Assembly: GCA_018820665.1 (NCBI GenBank)
Contig: JAHJNW010000018.1
Location: forward strand, 1 to 49,673
Length of the DNA: 49,673 nucleotides
Direction: 5' to 3'
Origin: Alphaproteobacteria bacterium
Lineage (GTDB): Bacteria; Pseudomonadota; Alphaproteobacteria; Caulobacterales; Caulobacteraceae
The notes below the pieces were generated by a model. The model was not told the origin of the DNA and did not search any database. It saw nothing but the letters and a program-made list of their open reading frames with translations. A program made the translations under genes and the position numbers. Shown piece by piece: positions 1 through 8,988 of the stretch (position 1 is the first letter of the stretch; each line of letters starts with the position of its first letter).

Positions 1-2
1 AG

Positions 3-149
3 ATCGGGGCCGACGCCGGCGCCGCCCCGGTCCGCGCCGCCGCCCGCCCGGTCCACCGCACCGTCACCGCCATGAAGACGGTCGGTCGCGGCGGCGCCGC
101 CCGCAAACCCGCCCCGGTCGCCGCCGAAGACGGCTGGGAGGAGTTCTGA
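3..149 (+). CDS. mcpA: Methyl-accepting chemotaxis protein, C-terminal tail only (partial)
   Basis: The window opens inside this gene; only the last 48 codons are present, in the frame that ends at the TGA at 147-149. The visible tail is Ala/Pro/Arg-rich and disordered-looking and ends in Asp-Gly-Trp-Glu-Glu-Phe. A C-terminal xWxxF pentapeptide is the known docking site for CheR (and CheB) on receptors, and a receptor gene heads the Caulobacter che operon, so an MCP is the natural reading. No signalling domain is visible in the window, so the identification rests on the pentapeptide plus gene order. The stop shares one base with the ATG of the next gene, suggesting translational coupling. Confidence 0.72.
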   Translation: MGADAGAAPVRAAARPVHRTVTAMKTVGRGGAARKPAPVAAEDGWEEF

Positions 150-430
150 TGACCGCGGCGCTCATCTTGCCGGCCGTCCTGGACATCCAGTCGGCCGAGG
201 CCCTGCGGGCCGAGCTGCTGGAGCACCGCGGCCAGCCCCTGGCGGTGGACGCAGCCGGGGTCGAGCGCCTCGGCGGTCTGTGCCTCCAGGTCCTGTTGTC
301 CGCCATCCGGACCTGGGCCGAGGACGGCCACGCCTTCGTGGTCAGTCCGGCGTCCGGGGCCTTCGTCGATCAATGGAACGCGTTCGGGGCGCCCGCGATG
401 GCCGCCGGACCGTCGGGAGACTTCGCGTGA
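149..430 (+). CDS. cheX: CheX-type STAS-domain protein of the che operon
   Basis: A 93-residue protein that is essentially one STAS domain: a short N-terminal strand (LILPAVLDI), a central AVDAAGVERLGGLCLQVLL segment typical of anti-sigma-factor-antagonist folds, and a second strand pair near FVVSPASGAF. It lies between the receptor gene and cheYI, the position of the gene called cheX in the Caulobacter operon; it is not the CheC/CheX phosphatase of other bacteria. The usual STAS phosphorylatable Ser/Thr motif (DSxG) is replaced by AGVERLGG, so classical partner-switching phosphorylation looks unlikely. Its biochemical role is not known to me. The ATG at 149 overlaps the previous stop, and its own TGA overlaps the GTG start of cheYI. 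Confidence 0.75.
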   Translation: MTAALILPAVLDIQSAEALRAELLEHRGQPLAVDAAGVERLGGLCLQVLLSAIRTWAEDGHAFVVSPASGAFVDQWNAFGAPAMAAGPSGDFA

Positions 431-792
431 TCAAGACAGTCCTGACCATCGACGACTCACGCACCATGCGGGACATGCTCCTGCTGGCGTTGGTCGAGGC
501 TGGCTACCGGGTGATCCAGGCCGTCGACGGCGTCGATGGTCTCGAGACCCTGGCGGCCGAGGGCGCCGATGTCGTCATCACCGACATCAACATGCCGCGC
601 CTCGACGGCTTCGGCTTCATCGAGGGCATGCGCGCCGATCCCAACCACCGCGCCACCCCGGTGCTGGTGCTGACGACCGAGAGCGACGCCGCCAAGAAGC
701 AGCGCGCCCGCGACGCCGGCGCCACCGGCTGGATCGTCAAGCCGTTCGATCCGGCCAAGCTCATTGAAGCCGTACGGCGAGTGGCGGCCTGA
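427..792 (+). CDS. cheYI: Chemotaxis response regulator CheYI
   Basis: Single-domain receiver of 121 residues. The acidic pocket is Asp9/Asp10, the phospho-acceptor is Asp53 in VVITDINMP, the conserved Thr is at 83 and Lys105 lies in WIVKPFD, so all catalytic receiver residues are present. I start it at the GTG at 427-429, which overlaps the cheX stop (GTGA); a longer reading from position 280 would add a non-homologous arginine-rich N-terminus. By family it is phosphorylated by CheA and either binds the flagellar switch or acts as a phosphate sink; sequence alone does not decide which of the three CheYs in this operon contacts FliM. Confidence 0.93.
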   Translation: MIKTVLTIDDSRTMRDMLLLALVEAGYRVIQAVDGVDGLETLAAEGADVVITDINMPRLDGFGFIEGMRADPNHRATPVLVLTTESDAAKKQRARDAGATGWIVKPFDPAKLIEAVRRVAA

Positions 793-794
793 CC

Positions 795-3032
795 ATGACA
801 GACGATCCGTTCGAAGCGATCAAGGTCACCTTCTTCCAGGAGTGCGACGAACTGCTGGGCGATCTCGAGGCCGGTCTGCTGGCCATCGAGAGCGGCGAGG
901 CCGATGACGAGACCGTCAACGCCGTGTTCCGCGCCGTCCATTCGGTGAAGGGCGGGGCCGGGGCCTTCGGCCTTGAGGACCTCGTCCGCTTCGCCCACGT
1001 CTTCGAGACCCTGATGGACGAGATCCGCTCGGGCCGGAAGCCGTGCGACGATCCCACAGTGAAGACCCTGTTGCGCGCGGCCGACCTGCTGGCCGACCAT
1101 ATCGCCGCCGCCCGCGGCCACGCGCCCCCCGTCGACGAACCGCGCTCCGCCGCCCTGGTCGCCGAACTCGAGATGCTGACCCACGGCGAGGCGAGCCCGC
1201 CCGCCGCCCCGGCCCCGGTCGCCGCGCCCGTCGTCGCGGCCGCCGCTACGGACGACGAAGACGACTTCGGCTTCCGTCCGATCGCCTTCGACGTGTCGAG
1301 CCTCGAGGCGCCGACGGCGCCGGTGGACGTCGCCGGCGAGGCCTGGCGCGTCGTCTTCCGCCCGCACGCCCGGATGTACGCCAACGCCAACGAGACCGGC
1401 CTGCTGCTGCGCGAACTGTCGCGGGTGGGCCCGCTCAGCGTCAGCCTTGACGATTCAGCCCTCCCCGGCCTCGACGACCTGGTCGCCGAGGAAAGCTATC
1501 TGACCTGGACCGTCGACATCGAGACGCCGGGGGGAGAGGCCGCCATTCGCGAAGTGTTCGACTTCGTCGAGTCCGATTGCGAACTGACCGTCTCGCCCGC
1601 CGCCGGCCCGGGTGACGTCGTCGCGCCGGAAGCCGCCGACGATTTCGACATCGCGGCCCTGTTGGCCAAGGCGATGGTCGATCCGGCGGCCGCCGCCCCG
1701 ACTCCTGTCTCCCCTGCGCCCGAGCCCGCCCCGATGGCGCCGGCGCCGGCCGCTCCGGCGGCGCCTGTCGCCGCGACTCCGGCTCCGGCGCCCGCCAATG
1801 CTCCGGCCCCGCCGGCGAACCAGGCCTCCTCCGCGATCACCATCCGGGTCGATCTCGACCGCGTCGACCGGCTGATCAACGTCGTCGGCGAACTGGTGAT
1901 CCAGCAGGCCATGCTGGCCCAGCGCGTGGTCGAGAGCGGCCTGGCCCGCTCGTCCGGCATCTCCGTCGGTCTTGAGGACCTCGAACTGCTGACCCGCGAG
2001 ATCCAGGACAGCGTCATGGCCATCCGGGCCCAGCCGGTGAAGTCGGTGTTCCAGCGCATGCCGCGTCTGGTGCGCGAAGTCGCCGAGATGACCGGCAAGC
2101 GCGTCCGCCTGGTCACCGAGGGCGAGGCGACCGAGGTCGACAAGACCGTGGTCGAACGCCTCGCCGAGCCGATCACGCACATGCTGCGCAATGCGATCGA
2201 CCACGGCCTCGAAGGCCCCGAAGACCGCGTCGCCGCCGGCAAGCCGGCGGAGGGTACGGTCCGGATGGTGGCGCTGCACCGCTCCGGTCGCATCGTCATC
2301 GAGATCAGCGACGACGGTCGCGGCATCAACCGCGAACGGGTCCGCGGCATCGCCGTCGACAAGGGCCTGATCGAGGCCGACGCCGTCCTGACCGACGAGG
2401 AGATCGACAATCTGATCTTCCTGCCCGGCTTCTCCACCGCCGAGACCATTTCCGACGTCTCGGGCCGCGGCGTCGGCATGGATGTGGTGCGTCGTTCGAT
2501 CCAGGCCCTCGGCGGCCGGATCAGCATCGCCTCGACGCCCGGCAAGGGCTCGACCTTCACCCTCAGCCTGCCGCTGACCCTGGCCGTGCTGGACGGCATG
2601 GTGGTCAGCGCCGCCGACCAGACCCTGGTCGCGCCGCTGACGGCCATCGTCGAAAGCCTGACGCCCCGGCCGCAGGACATCCACCACGTGGGCGGGCACG
2701 ACGCCGTGATCCGCTTCCGCGAGGAGTTCGTCCCGCTGATCGACGTGGCCCTGGTGATGGGCTTCCGCGCCGAACCCGCGGTCGCAGCCTCGGGCGTGGC
2801 CGTGGTCATCGAGACCGAGGCCGGCTTCCGCGCCGCCCTGCTGGTCGACGCCATCCAGGGCCAGCGCCAGGTCGTCATCAAGAGCCTCGAGACCAACTAC
2901 CAGCAGGTCGAGGGCGTCGCCGCCGCCACCATCCTCGGTGATGGCCGTGTCGCCCTGATCCTCGACGTCGACGCCATCGTGGCCAACGCCCGCCGCCGCT
3001 CGGCGCGTCCTGAACTCAAACTCGCGAGCTGA
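795..3032 (+). CDS. cheAI: Chemotaxis sensor histidine kinase CheA
   Basis: A 745-residue CheA. The P1 Hpt domain carries the phosphorylated His49 in [14 protein letters not shown] region of roughly residues 150-290 follows (P2-like, weakly conserved), then a Pro/Ala-rich linker at about 296-345. The P3 dimerisation helices begin near [16 protein letters not shown]. The P4 ATPase shows an N-box ([12 protein letters not shown], near residue 461), DDGRGIN and GRGVGMD boxes, and the C-terminal P5 CheW-like domain begins near residue 596. It uses ATP to phosphorylate itself and then CheY and CheB under receptor control in the membrane array. It starts two bases after the cheYI stop and is followed two bases later by cheW. 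Confidence 0.97.
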   Translation: MTDDPFEAIKVTFFQECDELLGDLEAGLLAIESGEADDETVNAVFRAVHSVKGGAGAFGLEDLVRFAHVFETLMDEIRSGRKPCDDPTVKTLLRAADLLADHIAAARGHAPPVDEPRSAALVAELEMLTHGEASPPAAPAPVAAPVVAAAATDDEDDFGFRPIAFDVSSLEAPTAPVDVAGEAWRVVFRPHARMYANANETGLLLRELSRVGPLSVSLDDSALPGLDDLVAEESYLTWTVDIETPGGEAAIREVFDFVESDCELTVSPAAGPGDVVAPEAADDFDIAALLAKAMVDPAAAAPTPVSPAPEPAPMAPAPAAPAAPVAATPAPAPANAPAPPANQASSAITIRVDLDRVDRLINVVGELVIQQAMLAQRVVESGLARSSGISVGLEDLELLTREIQDSVMAIRAQPVKSVFQRMPRLVREVAEMTGKRVRLVTEGEATEVDKTVVERLAEPITHMLRNAIDHGLEGPEDRVAAGKPAEGTVRMVALHRSGRIVIEISDDGRGINRERVRGIAVDKGLIEADAVLTDEEIDNLIFLPGFSTAETISDVSGRGVGMDVVRRSIQALGGRISIASTPGKGSTFTLSLPLTLAVLDGMVVSAADQTLVAPLTAIVESLTPRPQDIHHVGGHDAVIRFREEFVPLIDVALVMGFRAEPAVAASGVAVVIETEAGFRAALLVDAIQGQRQVVIKSLETNYQQVEGVAAATILGDGRVALILDVDAIVANARRRSARPELKLAS

Positions 3033-3034
3033 TC

Positions 3035-3502
3035 ATGACCGACACCCTTTCCGCCGCCGCCGCCACCTCGCGCGAACTGATCGCCTTCCGCATCGGCGAG
3101 CAGGAGTTCTGCGTCGACATCATGTCGGTGCGCGAGATCCGCGGCTGGACCCCGGCCACCCCCCTGCCGCGCGCGCCCGGCTTCATGAAGGGGGTGATCA
3201 ACCTGCGCGGCGCCGTGCTGCCGATCATCGACCTCGGCGTCCGCTTTGGCCTGCGCACCTCCGAGCCGACGGCCCGCCACGTCATCATGGTCGCGCGGAT
3301 CGGCGACCGGACCGTCGGCCTGCTGGTCGACGCCGTGTCCGACATCATCCAGCTGACCGATGAACAGGTGCAGCCGACGCCCGACGTCGCCAGCGATCAT
3401 GTGAAGACCTTCGTCAAGGGCATCTTCGCCCTCGACGGCCGCATGATCAGCCTGATCGAACTGGACCGGATCGTCCCCGAGACCGAAGCCGAGGCGGCAT
3501 GA
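3035..3502 (+). CDS. cheW: Chemotaxis coupling protein CheW
   Basis: 155 residues comprising a complete CheW domain: [23 protein letters not shown], the [14 protein letters not shown] core strand, and [14 protein letters not shown]. It couples receptors to the P5 domain of CheA in the chemoreceptor array. The first ~12 residues are a short Ala-rich extension. It sits between cheA (gap of 2 bases) and cheR (ATGA overlap at 3499), matching the operon order of Caulobacter. Confidence 0.96.
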   Translation: MTDTLSAAAATSRELIAFRIGEQEFCVDIMSVREIRGWTPATPLPRAPGFMKGVINLRGAVLPIIDLGVRFGLRTSEPTARHVIMVARIGDRTVGLLVDAVSDIIQLTDEQVQPTPDVASDHVKTFVKGIFALDGRMISLIELDRIVPETEAEAA

Positions 3503-4365
3503 GCACCGCCGCCGGCCGCTCCTCCCTCGTCGAGGGCGAGTTTGTCTTCACCGCCGAAGACTTCCGCCACATCGCCGAAATCCTGCACAGCTACGCGGGC
3601 ATCTCCCTGAACGAGGGCAAGGCCGCCCTGGTCTATTCGCGCCTGGCCAAGCGGCTGCGCGTGCTCGGCCTGCGCAGCTTCCGGGACTACTGCGCCCTGG
3701 TCCAGGGCGTCGACGGGGTCGACGAGCGGCAGGTCATGACCGCCGCCCTGACCACCAATGTGACCCGTTTCTATCGCGAGCCGCACCATTTCGACCATCT
3801 GCGTGATGAGGTCATGCCGGCCCTGATCGAGCGGGCCCGGGCCGGCGGGCGGGTGCGCCTGTGGTCGGCCGCCTGTTCGAACGGGCAGGAGCCCTATTCG
3901 ATGGCCATGACGGTGCTGTCGGTCCTGCCCGAGGCGGCGGATCTGGACGTGCGCATCCTGGCCACCGACATCGATCCCAACATGGTCGCCCAGGGCATCG
4001 AGGGGGTTTATTCCGAGGAGGCGCTGGAGGCCGCGCCTGCCCTGTTGCGTCACCGCTTCTTCGAAAAAGCCCCGGCCCAGGGGCGCGACCAGCTCAGCGC
4101 CGGCCCCCTGCTGCGGCGGCTGGTGTCGTTCAAGGAATTGAACCTGATCGGCGACTGGCCGATGCGCGGCAAGTTTGACGTCATCTTCTGCCGCAACGTC
4201 GTGATCTATTTCGACGACGCCACACAGGAGCGGGTGTGGAGCCGCTTCACACCGCTGATGGCGCCCGGCGCCACCCTCTATATCGGCCATTCGGAGCGGG
4301 TCAGCGGCCCGGCCGTCAAACAGCTGCAGACCAGCGGCCTGACCGCCTACAGGTTGGCGTCATGA
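3499..4365 (+). CDS. cheR: Chemotaxis protein methyltransferase CheR
   Basis: 288 residues. The N-terminal helical CheR domain ([21 protein letters not shown]) is followed by the SAM-binding methyltransferase domain, with the acceptor-loop [11 protein letters not shown], the SAM motif [17 protein letters not shown], the acidic ILATDID at the end of strand 2 and [14 protein letters not shown]. It methylates receptor glutamates; the WEEF tail of the receptor encoded at 3-149 is a plausible tether. It lacks the C-terminal TPR extension found in some CheRs. Start ATG 3499 overlaps the cheW stop and its own stop overlaps the cheB start. Confidence 0.96.
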   Translation: MSTAAGRSSLVEGEFVFTAEDFRHIAEILHSYAGISLNEGKAALVYSRLAKRLRVLGLRSFRDYCALVQGVDGVDERQVMTAALTTNVTRFYREPHHFDHLRDEVMPALIERARAGGRVRLWSAACSNGQEPYSMAMTVLSVLPEAADLDVRILATDIDPNMVAQGIEGVYSEEALEAAPALLRHRFFEKAPAQGRDQLSAGPLLRRLVSFKELNLIGDWPMRGKFDVIFCRNVVIYFDDATQERVWSRFTPLMAPGATLYIGHSERVSGPAVKQLQTSGLTAYRLAS

Positions 4366-5405
4366 CCGTCCGCGTTCTCGTCGTCGACGACTCCCCCACG
4401 ATGCGCGGCCTGATCACCGCCGCCCTGCGCCGCGATCCGGAGATCGAGGTCATCGGCTCGGCCGCCGACCCGCTTGAGGCGCGCGAGGCGATCAAGCGGC
4501 TGAACCCGGACGTCATCACGCTCGACATCGAGATGCCCAATATGAACGGGCTGGAGTTCCTTGAGAAGATCATGCGCCTGCGGCCGATGCCGGTGGTGAT
4601 GGTCTCGACCCTGACTCAGGCCGGGGCCGGCATCACCCTCGCCGCGCTGGAACTCGGCGCCGTGGACGCCGTCGGCAAGCCCTCGGCGGGGGTGACCGCC
4701 ATGGAGGCCTTCGCCGACCTCGCCGCCAAGGTGAAGGTCGCCGCCCGCTCGCGCGTCCGCGCCGGCGGCGCGGCGCCGACCGCGAAGCCGGACGCCGACT
4801 ATCGCGCCAACAAGGACATGATCCTCGCCATCGGCGCCTCGACCGGCGGGGTCGAGGCCCTGCTGACGATCCTGTCGTCCTTCCCCGCCGACTGCCCGGC
4901 GACGGTCGTGACCCAGCACATGCCCGCCACCTTCACCAGCAGCTTCGCCGCGCGGCTCAACAAGTCTTCGGCGGCGACGGTCGAGGAGGCCTCGGACGGC
5001 GCACCGCTGACCCCCGGCCATATCTACATCGCGCCGGGCGGCGAGGCGCATCTGGAAGTCTCGGGCACAACGCCGCGGTGCCGGCTGGTGAAGTCCGACA
5101 CCGTGAGCGGCCACCGCCCGTCGGTCGACGTCCTGTTCCGCTCTGTGGCGCGCCTGCGCCGTCCGATGGCGGGCCTGATCCTGACGGGCATGGGGCGCGA
5201 CGGGGCCCAGGGTCTGCTGGAGATCCGCCAGGCCGGCGGCCGCACCCTCGGCCAGGACGAGTCCAGCTGCGTCGTCTACGGCATGCCCAAGGCCGCCTTC
5301 GAGATCGGCGCCGTCGAGCGCCAGCTGCCGCTGAACCGCCTATCCGCCGCCATTCTCGACGTCTGCGCCGACCACCCGCGCGACGCCGTCCCTGTCTCTG
5401 TCTGA
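4362..5405 (+). CDS. cheB: Chemotaxis methylesterase/glutamine amidase CheB
   Basis: 347 residues: an N-terminal receiver with acidic Asp9/Asp10 and phospho-acceptor Asp55 (VITLDIEMP), a linker, then the methylesterase domain with the expected catalytic Ser in GASTGG (near residue 160), His in TQHMP (near 186) and Asp in GMGRDGA (near 280). It removes receptor methyl groups when phosphorylated by CheA, opposing CheR. I use ATG 4362, whose first four bases (ATGA) overlap the cheR stop; reading from 4236 would only add out-of-frame cheR sequence. The C-terminus continues some 15 residues past the domain. Confidence 0.96.
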   Translation: MTVRVLVVDDSPTMRGLITAALRRDPEIEVIGSAADPLEAREAIKRLNPDVITLDIEMPNMNGLEFLEKIMRLRPMPVVMVSTLTQAGAGITLAALELGAVDAVGKPSAGVTAMEAFADLAAKVKVAARSRVRAGGAAPTAKPDADYRANKDMILAIGASTGGVEALLTILSSFPADCPATVVTQHMPATFTSSFAARLNKSSAATVEEASDGAPLTPGHIYIAPGGEAHLEVSGTTPRCRLVKSDTVSGHRPSVDVLFRSVARLRRPMAGLILTGMGRDGAQGLLEIRQAGGRTLGQDESSCVVYGMPKAAFEIGAVERQLPLNRLSAAILDVCADHPRDAVPVSV

Positions 5406-5414
5406 GGAATACGC

Positions 5415-5804
5415 ATGCCCGCCGCCGCCGCCATCCACACCCTCATCGTTGATGACCAGGCCTCCATGCGCTCGCTCGTCCGCACCAGTCTGCAACAGCT
5501 GGGATTCCGCGAATTCCGCGAGGCGGCGGACGGCGAGGCGGGCCTGCGCCAGCTGATCGCCGAGCCTGCGCACCTGATCATCTCGGACTTCAACATGCCG
5601 AACCTGGACGGTCTGGGTCTGCTGCGCGCCGTCCGCGCCCATCCGCCGATCGCCGGCTCCGCCTTCATCATGCTGACCGGGCGGGCCGACCGGGAGCTGG
5701 TCGCGCGCGCGGTCCAGTTCGGGGTCAACAACTACCTGGTCAAGCCGTTCACCGTCGCCCAGCTGAAAGAGAAGGTCGAAACGGTCTTCGGCGTCCTGAC
5801 ATGA
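5415..5804 (+). CDS. cheYII: Chemotaxis response regulator CheYII
   Basis: 129-residue stand-alone receiver. Acidic pair Asp13/Asp14, phospho-acceptor Asp58 in LIISDFNMP, Thr in IMLTGRAD and Lys in YLVKPFT are all present, with the YxVKPF signature of flagellar-type CheYs. It follows cheB after 9 bases and its TGA overlaps the ATG of cheD. Whether it is the motor-binding CheY or a phosphate sink cannot be read from sequence. Confidence 0.94.
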   Translation: MPAAAAIHTLIVDDQASMRSLVRTSLQQLGFREFREAADGEAGLRQLIAEPAHLIISDFNMPNLDGLGLLRAVRAHPPIAGSAFIMLTGRADRELVARAVQFGVNNYLVKPFTVAQLKEKVETVFGVLT

Positions 5805-6346
5805 TGGCGGCCGTGCAGGATTCACCCGTCACCCACCGTGTCCACGTCGGGCAGGGCGAGCACTATGTGACCCGCGACCCGGGAATCATGCTGACCACCA
5901 TCCTGGGCAGCTGCGTCGCCATGTGCCTGCGCGATCCGGTCGCGGGAGTCGGCGGCATGAACCACTTCCTGCTGCCGGAGGGCTCCGGTTCCGGCCCCGA
6001 CGCCGGGCGTCGCTACGGCGCCTACGCCATGGAGGTGCTGATCAACGACTGCCTCAAACAGGGCGCGCGCCGCGACCGGATGGAGGCCAAGCTGTTCGGC
6101 GGCGGCCGGATGTTCGACTCGCTGCAGGACGTCGGCCTCGCCAACGCCGACTTCGCCGAACGCTTCCTGCGCGACGAGGGGATCACCCTTGTTGGAAGCA
6201 GCCTGCGGGGATCCGGCGGGCGCCGCGTTCAGTACTGGCCGGTCACCGGCCGGGCGCTCCAGCGTCCGGTCACCGATCACAGCCCGGCGCCGCTGCCGGT
6301 GCGGCCGGTCGTCGCCCCCGACGCCGGCGCTGTGGAGCTGTTCTGA
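5801..6346 (+). CDS. cheD: Chemoreceptor glutamine deamidase CheD
   Basis: 181 residues. The catalytic Cys is Cys38 in LGSCVAM, His is His55 in [10 protein letters not shown], and a Thr (Thr32) lies six residues before the Cys, reproducing the Thr-Cys-His spacing of characterised CheD. It deamidates receptor glutamines and in some bacteria also modulates a CheC phosphatase; no CheC is encoded here. The last ~30 residues form a low-complexity Pro/Arg/Val tail. It starts at ATG 5801, overlapping the cheYII stop, and its TGA shares one base with the ATG of the next gene. Confidence 0.95.
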   Translation: MMAAVQDSPVTHRVHVGQGEHYVTRDPGIMLTTILGSCVAMCLRDPVAGVGGMNHFLLPEGSGSGPDAGRRYGAYAMEVLINDCLKQGARRDRMEAKLFGGGRMFDSLQDVGLANADFAERFLRDEGITLVGSSLRGSGGRRVQYWPVTGRALQRPVTDHSPAPLPVRPVVAPDAGAVELF

Positions 6347-6696
6347 TGAGCCCGTCGCAAACCCGCGCCCTGTTCTCCAGCCTCTCGGCCGAACTGGCGG
6401 CCATGATGGAGACGGTGGACGGCCTGACCGCCATCGTGACCGAACACGCGCGGCTGACCCCGCCGGACCGACGCTCGGACGTGCTGGTCAAGGCCCAGGG
6501 GATCGACGATCTGCACCAGACGCTGGACTCGCTCCGGGTTCTGTCCGCGGCCCTGTCGGGCGGAGTCCCCATCGACGAGGCTCTCGCAGATGTCCGCCTC
6601 GCGGCGCTCGCGCAGCGGCTGCAGTCGGCCGTCACGGCGACGCACGGGCGCCCTGCCCCGGCTGCCCGGTCCGGCGACTTCGTGATGTTCGAGTGA
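6346..6696 (+). CDS. cheU: CheU-like small che-operon protein
   Basis: 116 residues, predicted mostly helical (segments around 5-35 and 45-100), with no domain I recognise and no signal peptide or membrane segment. Its position between cheD and the third cheY is that of the gene called cheU in the Caulobacter operon, so the name is positional. Function unknown. The ATG at 6346 reuses the last base of the cheD stop. The C-terminus ends in a short acidic/hydrophobic Asp-Phe-Val-Met-Phe-Glu after a Pro/Ala linker, a possible partner-binding peptide (inference only). Confidence 0.62.
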   Translation: MSPSQTRALFSSLSAELAAMMETVDGLTAIVTEHARLTPPDRRSDVLVKAQGIDDLHQTLDSLRVLSAALSGGVPIDEALADVRLAALAQRLQSAVTATHGRPAPAARSGDFVMFE

Positions 6697-6700
6697 GCCG

Positions 6701-7303
6701 ATGGCCCGCGCTTCCCGCCAGTCCGATCGGGTCAATCTGGAGCAGGTCTCGGTCCTTCTGATCGACGACAATCCCCAGGCGCTCGATATCCTGAGCTCGG
6801 TCTGCCAGGGCTTCGGCGTCAAGGAACAGATCCGCTGCAACTCGGCGCTGGAAGCCACCGAAATCATCAAGCGGCGTCCGGTTGACCTGGTCCTCGTCGA
6901 TTGCGCCATGCCGGAGATGGACGGCTACGACTTCATTCAGTGGCTGCGTCGGGAGTCGCCGGCGGCGACGCGGCGGATCCCCGTCGTCATGCTGACCAGC
7001 CACGCCGCGGCCTCGCGGGTGAACAAGAGCCGGGACTGCGGCGCCAGTTTCGTCGTCACCAAGCCGCTGACCCCCGCCGTCCTGCTGCAGCGGATCGTCT
7101 GGTTGTCGACCGATACGCGCGAGTTCATCGAATCGGAGTCCTATGTCGGCCCGGACAGACGGGTGCGGAACATGGGGCCGCCGCTCAATATTCCCGGTCG
7201 TCGCAGCGGCGATCTGTCAACGCATGTCGGCGCCGCCGTGGAGGCCAATATGGATCAGTCGGATATCGACAGCATGTTCAAGCCGCGCCGCGTGGCCCTG
7301 TGA
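6701..7303 (+). CDS. cheYIII: CheYIII-type response regulator with C-terminal extension
   Basis: 200 residues: a receiver at about 14-135 with acidic Asp22/Asp23, phospho-acceptor Asp67 (LVLVDCAMP), Thr in VMLTSHA and Lys in VVTKPLTP, followed by a ~65-residue tail. The tail holds a GPDRRVR element and ends with Gln-Ser-Asp-Ile-Asp-Ser-Met-Phe, which resembles the (E/D)IDxLL peptide at the FliM N-terminus that binds CheY-P. The receiver is normal, so it should accept phosphate from CheA; a role for the tail is inference. Start ATG 6701 follows the previous stop by 4 bases; its own stop is overlapped by the GTG of cheE. Confidence 0.85.
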   Translation: MARASRQSDRVNLEQVSVLLIDDNPQALDILSSVCQGFGVKEQIRCNSALEATEIIKRRPVDLVLVDCAMPEMDGYDFIQWLRRESPAATRRIPVVMLTSHAAASRVNKSRDCGASFVVTKPLTPAVLLQRIVWLSTDTREFIESESYVGPDRRVRNMGPPLNIPGRRSGDLSTHVGAAVEANMDQSDIDSMFKPRRVAL

Positions 7304-7761
7304 TCGTCGTGCGAAAAGCGGGCACCCACAGCACCCTGGCCAGCAAGATGTCCCGGCCGGGCGGCCGCACCCTCGAAGAGGCGGTCAAGGCCGCCGAAGC
7401 GGGTCTGGACAGCCACCGCGAGGAAGGCATGCGGTCCCTCGCGGTGATCCTCGGCCAGCTGGAAGCGGTTTGCGCGGCGCGCGAGGAGGGCGCCGAGGCG
7501 CGCGTCTATGAACTGGCCTCGGCCTTCGCCGACATGGCCGGCTTCTTCGACACCGGCCCACTGTATGCCGCCGCTTTCAGCCTGTGCGAAACCAGCGACC
7601 GGATGATCGCCGGCGTCTGCTGGCGCTGGCCCGCGGTCGAGGTTCATGTCCATGCCTTGCGGCTGATCCTCGCCGCCGGCTGCCAGCCCACCGAAGAGTC
7701 GCGCCTCCTTCTGGGAGGCCTCGCCTCGGTCGTCGCCCGCCTGCCGAAACAGACCGGCTAG
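7300..7761 (+). CDS. cheE: CheE-like protein ending the che operon
   Basis: 153 residues from the GTG at 7300, which overlaps the cheYIII stop (GTGA). The N-terminal 25 residues are basic and probably flexible; the rest is helical (LEEAVKAAEAGLDSHREEGMRSLAVILGQLEAV and following). No enzymatic motif is visible. Its place at the end of the operon corresponds to the gene called cheE in Caulobacter. The architecture suggests a small Hpt-like or scaffold helical bundle, but no clear Hpt His motif (HxxKG) is present, so this stays a guess. It converges on the next gene with only 50 bases between the two stops. Confidence 0.68.
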   Translation: MIVVRKAGTHSTLASKMSRPGGRTLEEAVKAAEAGLDSHREEGMRSLAVILGQLEAVCAAREEGAEARVYELASAFADMAGFFDTGPLYAAAFSLCETSDRMIAGVCWRWPAVEVHVHALRLILAAGCQPTEESRLLLGGLASVVARLPKQTG

Positions 7762-7811
7762 CCCCTCGTCGGCTTCTGGCCGCGCTGACCGGCTGGATGC
7801 GGCGCCCGGCT

Positions 7812-8603
7812 CTACGCCGCCGCCCGTCGGCTGCGGGGCGTGATCTTCAGCACGAGGGTGCGGCCGCCATCGACGATGCGCGCGCGCGCCGGCGAGCGCT
7901 CCCGGCTCTCCGACACGTCCGGCAGACGGACCCCGCTCTCGTTGACATAGTAGATCAGGCGGTAACGCTCGCTGTCGTCGGCGAGGCGCACGGGTCGGGA
8001 CGTCTTGTTGTCGAGAATCCAGGTGTCGCCGCCGGCGCGGACCAGCAGGACCGCGTGCTCCTCGAGATCCCGCCGATCCCACACGATGGCGATCCGCATG
8101 GCGTCGTCGCGAACGCCGAGATCGCGCAGGGCGAAATATTTGGTCAGGGCGAAGCCTTCGCAGTCGCCGCCTCGCGCGAACATCTCCTCGGGCGTCTCCC
8201 AGTAGTCCGCCACGCCCCAGTTGCGGCTGTCGGCGACGTAGGGCAGCGCGTTCACCGCGCGGTCGACCGCCATCATCCGGTCGATGATGGAGCCGCCGCG
8301 GGCGGCGTTGACGGCTTTTTGAAAGTCGCGGCGGGTGCAGGCGGCGCGCACCTTGGCCGGCCGAAGGTCCTTGCCGGCCTTGGGTGGGGGCGCGTTCTTG
8401 CAGGTCTTTGACAGCTTGGCGGGAGCCGCGGCGCCGGCCTGCCGGGCGCGGGCCTGGACGTCGGCCCAGCGCGGCGCCTGCTCCATGGTTAACGCGCCGC
8501 CGGCCGAATCCAGAAAAGCCTGATCCAGATCGCCGCCGCGCGCGGCGCCGGCCATTCCAAGCGCGACGGTCGCAGCCGCGACGGCGGCAAGGCGGGTCCA
8601 CAT
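7812..8603 (-). CDS. Bacterial transglutaminase-like cysteine proteinase (LapG-like), periplasmic
   Basis: 263 residues with a Sec-type signal peptide (residues 1 to about 23, MWTRLAAVAAATVALGMAGA). The catalytic triad of the BTLCP family is visible: Cys148 in GGDCEGFAL, His183 in EEHAVLLVR and Asp198 in TWILDN. LapG, the best-known member, cleaves the N-terminal retention module of LapA adhesins in response to cyclic-di-GMP via LapD; no LapD-like gene is in this window. Being divergent from a two-partner-secretion adhesin pair suggests a link to surface-protein processing, but substrate assignment is inference. The C-terminal ~40 residues include an Arg-rich stretch. Confidence 0.88.
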   Translation of the reverse strand: MWTRLAAVAAATVALGMAGAARGGDLDQAFLDSAGGALTMEQAPRWADVQARARQAGAAAPAKLSKTCKNAPPPKAGKDLRPAKVRAACTRRDFQKAVNAARGGSIIDRMMAVDRAVNALPYVADSRNWGVADYWETPEEMFARGGDCEGFALTKYFALRDLGVRDDAMRIAIVWDRRDLEEHAVLLVRAGGDTWILDNKTSRPVRLADDSERYRLIYYVNESGVRLPDVSESRERSPARARIVDGGRTLVLKITPRSRRAAA

Positions 8604-8988
8604 CTGCTGAGCCTCTCAAGTCGATTGCTTGAGAAGGCCTACGCCCCGAGCCCTGAAAACTCGGACAAGGACGGTGGTTAAAAATTAGTCAATGAAGTAT
8701 TGAGTAGAGCATATTGTGTAAACCTTAATAACCAGATGTGGGTATTTCCGCTTAATCTTGGAGCAAAGACTTGTATGTCTTCAGATGCGCAATGAACACA
8801 TTGGTTTCTGATACATTTACATCGCCGACTTTGCTTGTAAGGGGTCCGCTCGCCTAAACAGATACATATTAACGGCGTTCGCTGATTCTCGATTTCCGAC
8901 TCGCGTTGTTTAGATTTACCTGCTTATGGTGCGCCGCAATTTGGCGTTCCGCGAGACGGGGCGTGGCATTCGTCGTTCGGGGGAATCG
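8604..8988. promoter_or_regulatory. AT-rich divergent control region between the protease and the two-partner-secretion operon
   Basis: No gene is supported in these 385 bases. Roughly 8670-8930 is far richer in A and T than anything nearby, with runs such as TTAATAACC and TACATATTAAC, and is the only space from which the tpsB-tpsA operon can be transcribed. I could not find a confident sigma-70 pair. TTAA-N7-TCAA at 8678-8692 is one mismatch from the CtrA consensus TTAA-N7-TTAA and is only a weak candidate. Confidence 0.5.

Noticed and set aside
8678-8692. CtrA-binding site (TTAA-N7-TTAA)
   Set aside because: The second half is TCAA, and in such an AT-rich stretch a one-mismatch hit is expected by chance; kept only as a weak possibility.
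8926-8988. Longer N-terminus for the TpsB transporter
   Set aside because: It would put 21 mostly polar residues before an otherwise perfect signal peptide, and the ATG at 8989 has a good ribosome site.
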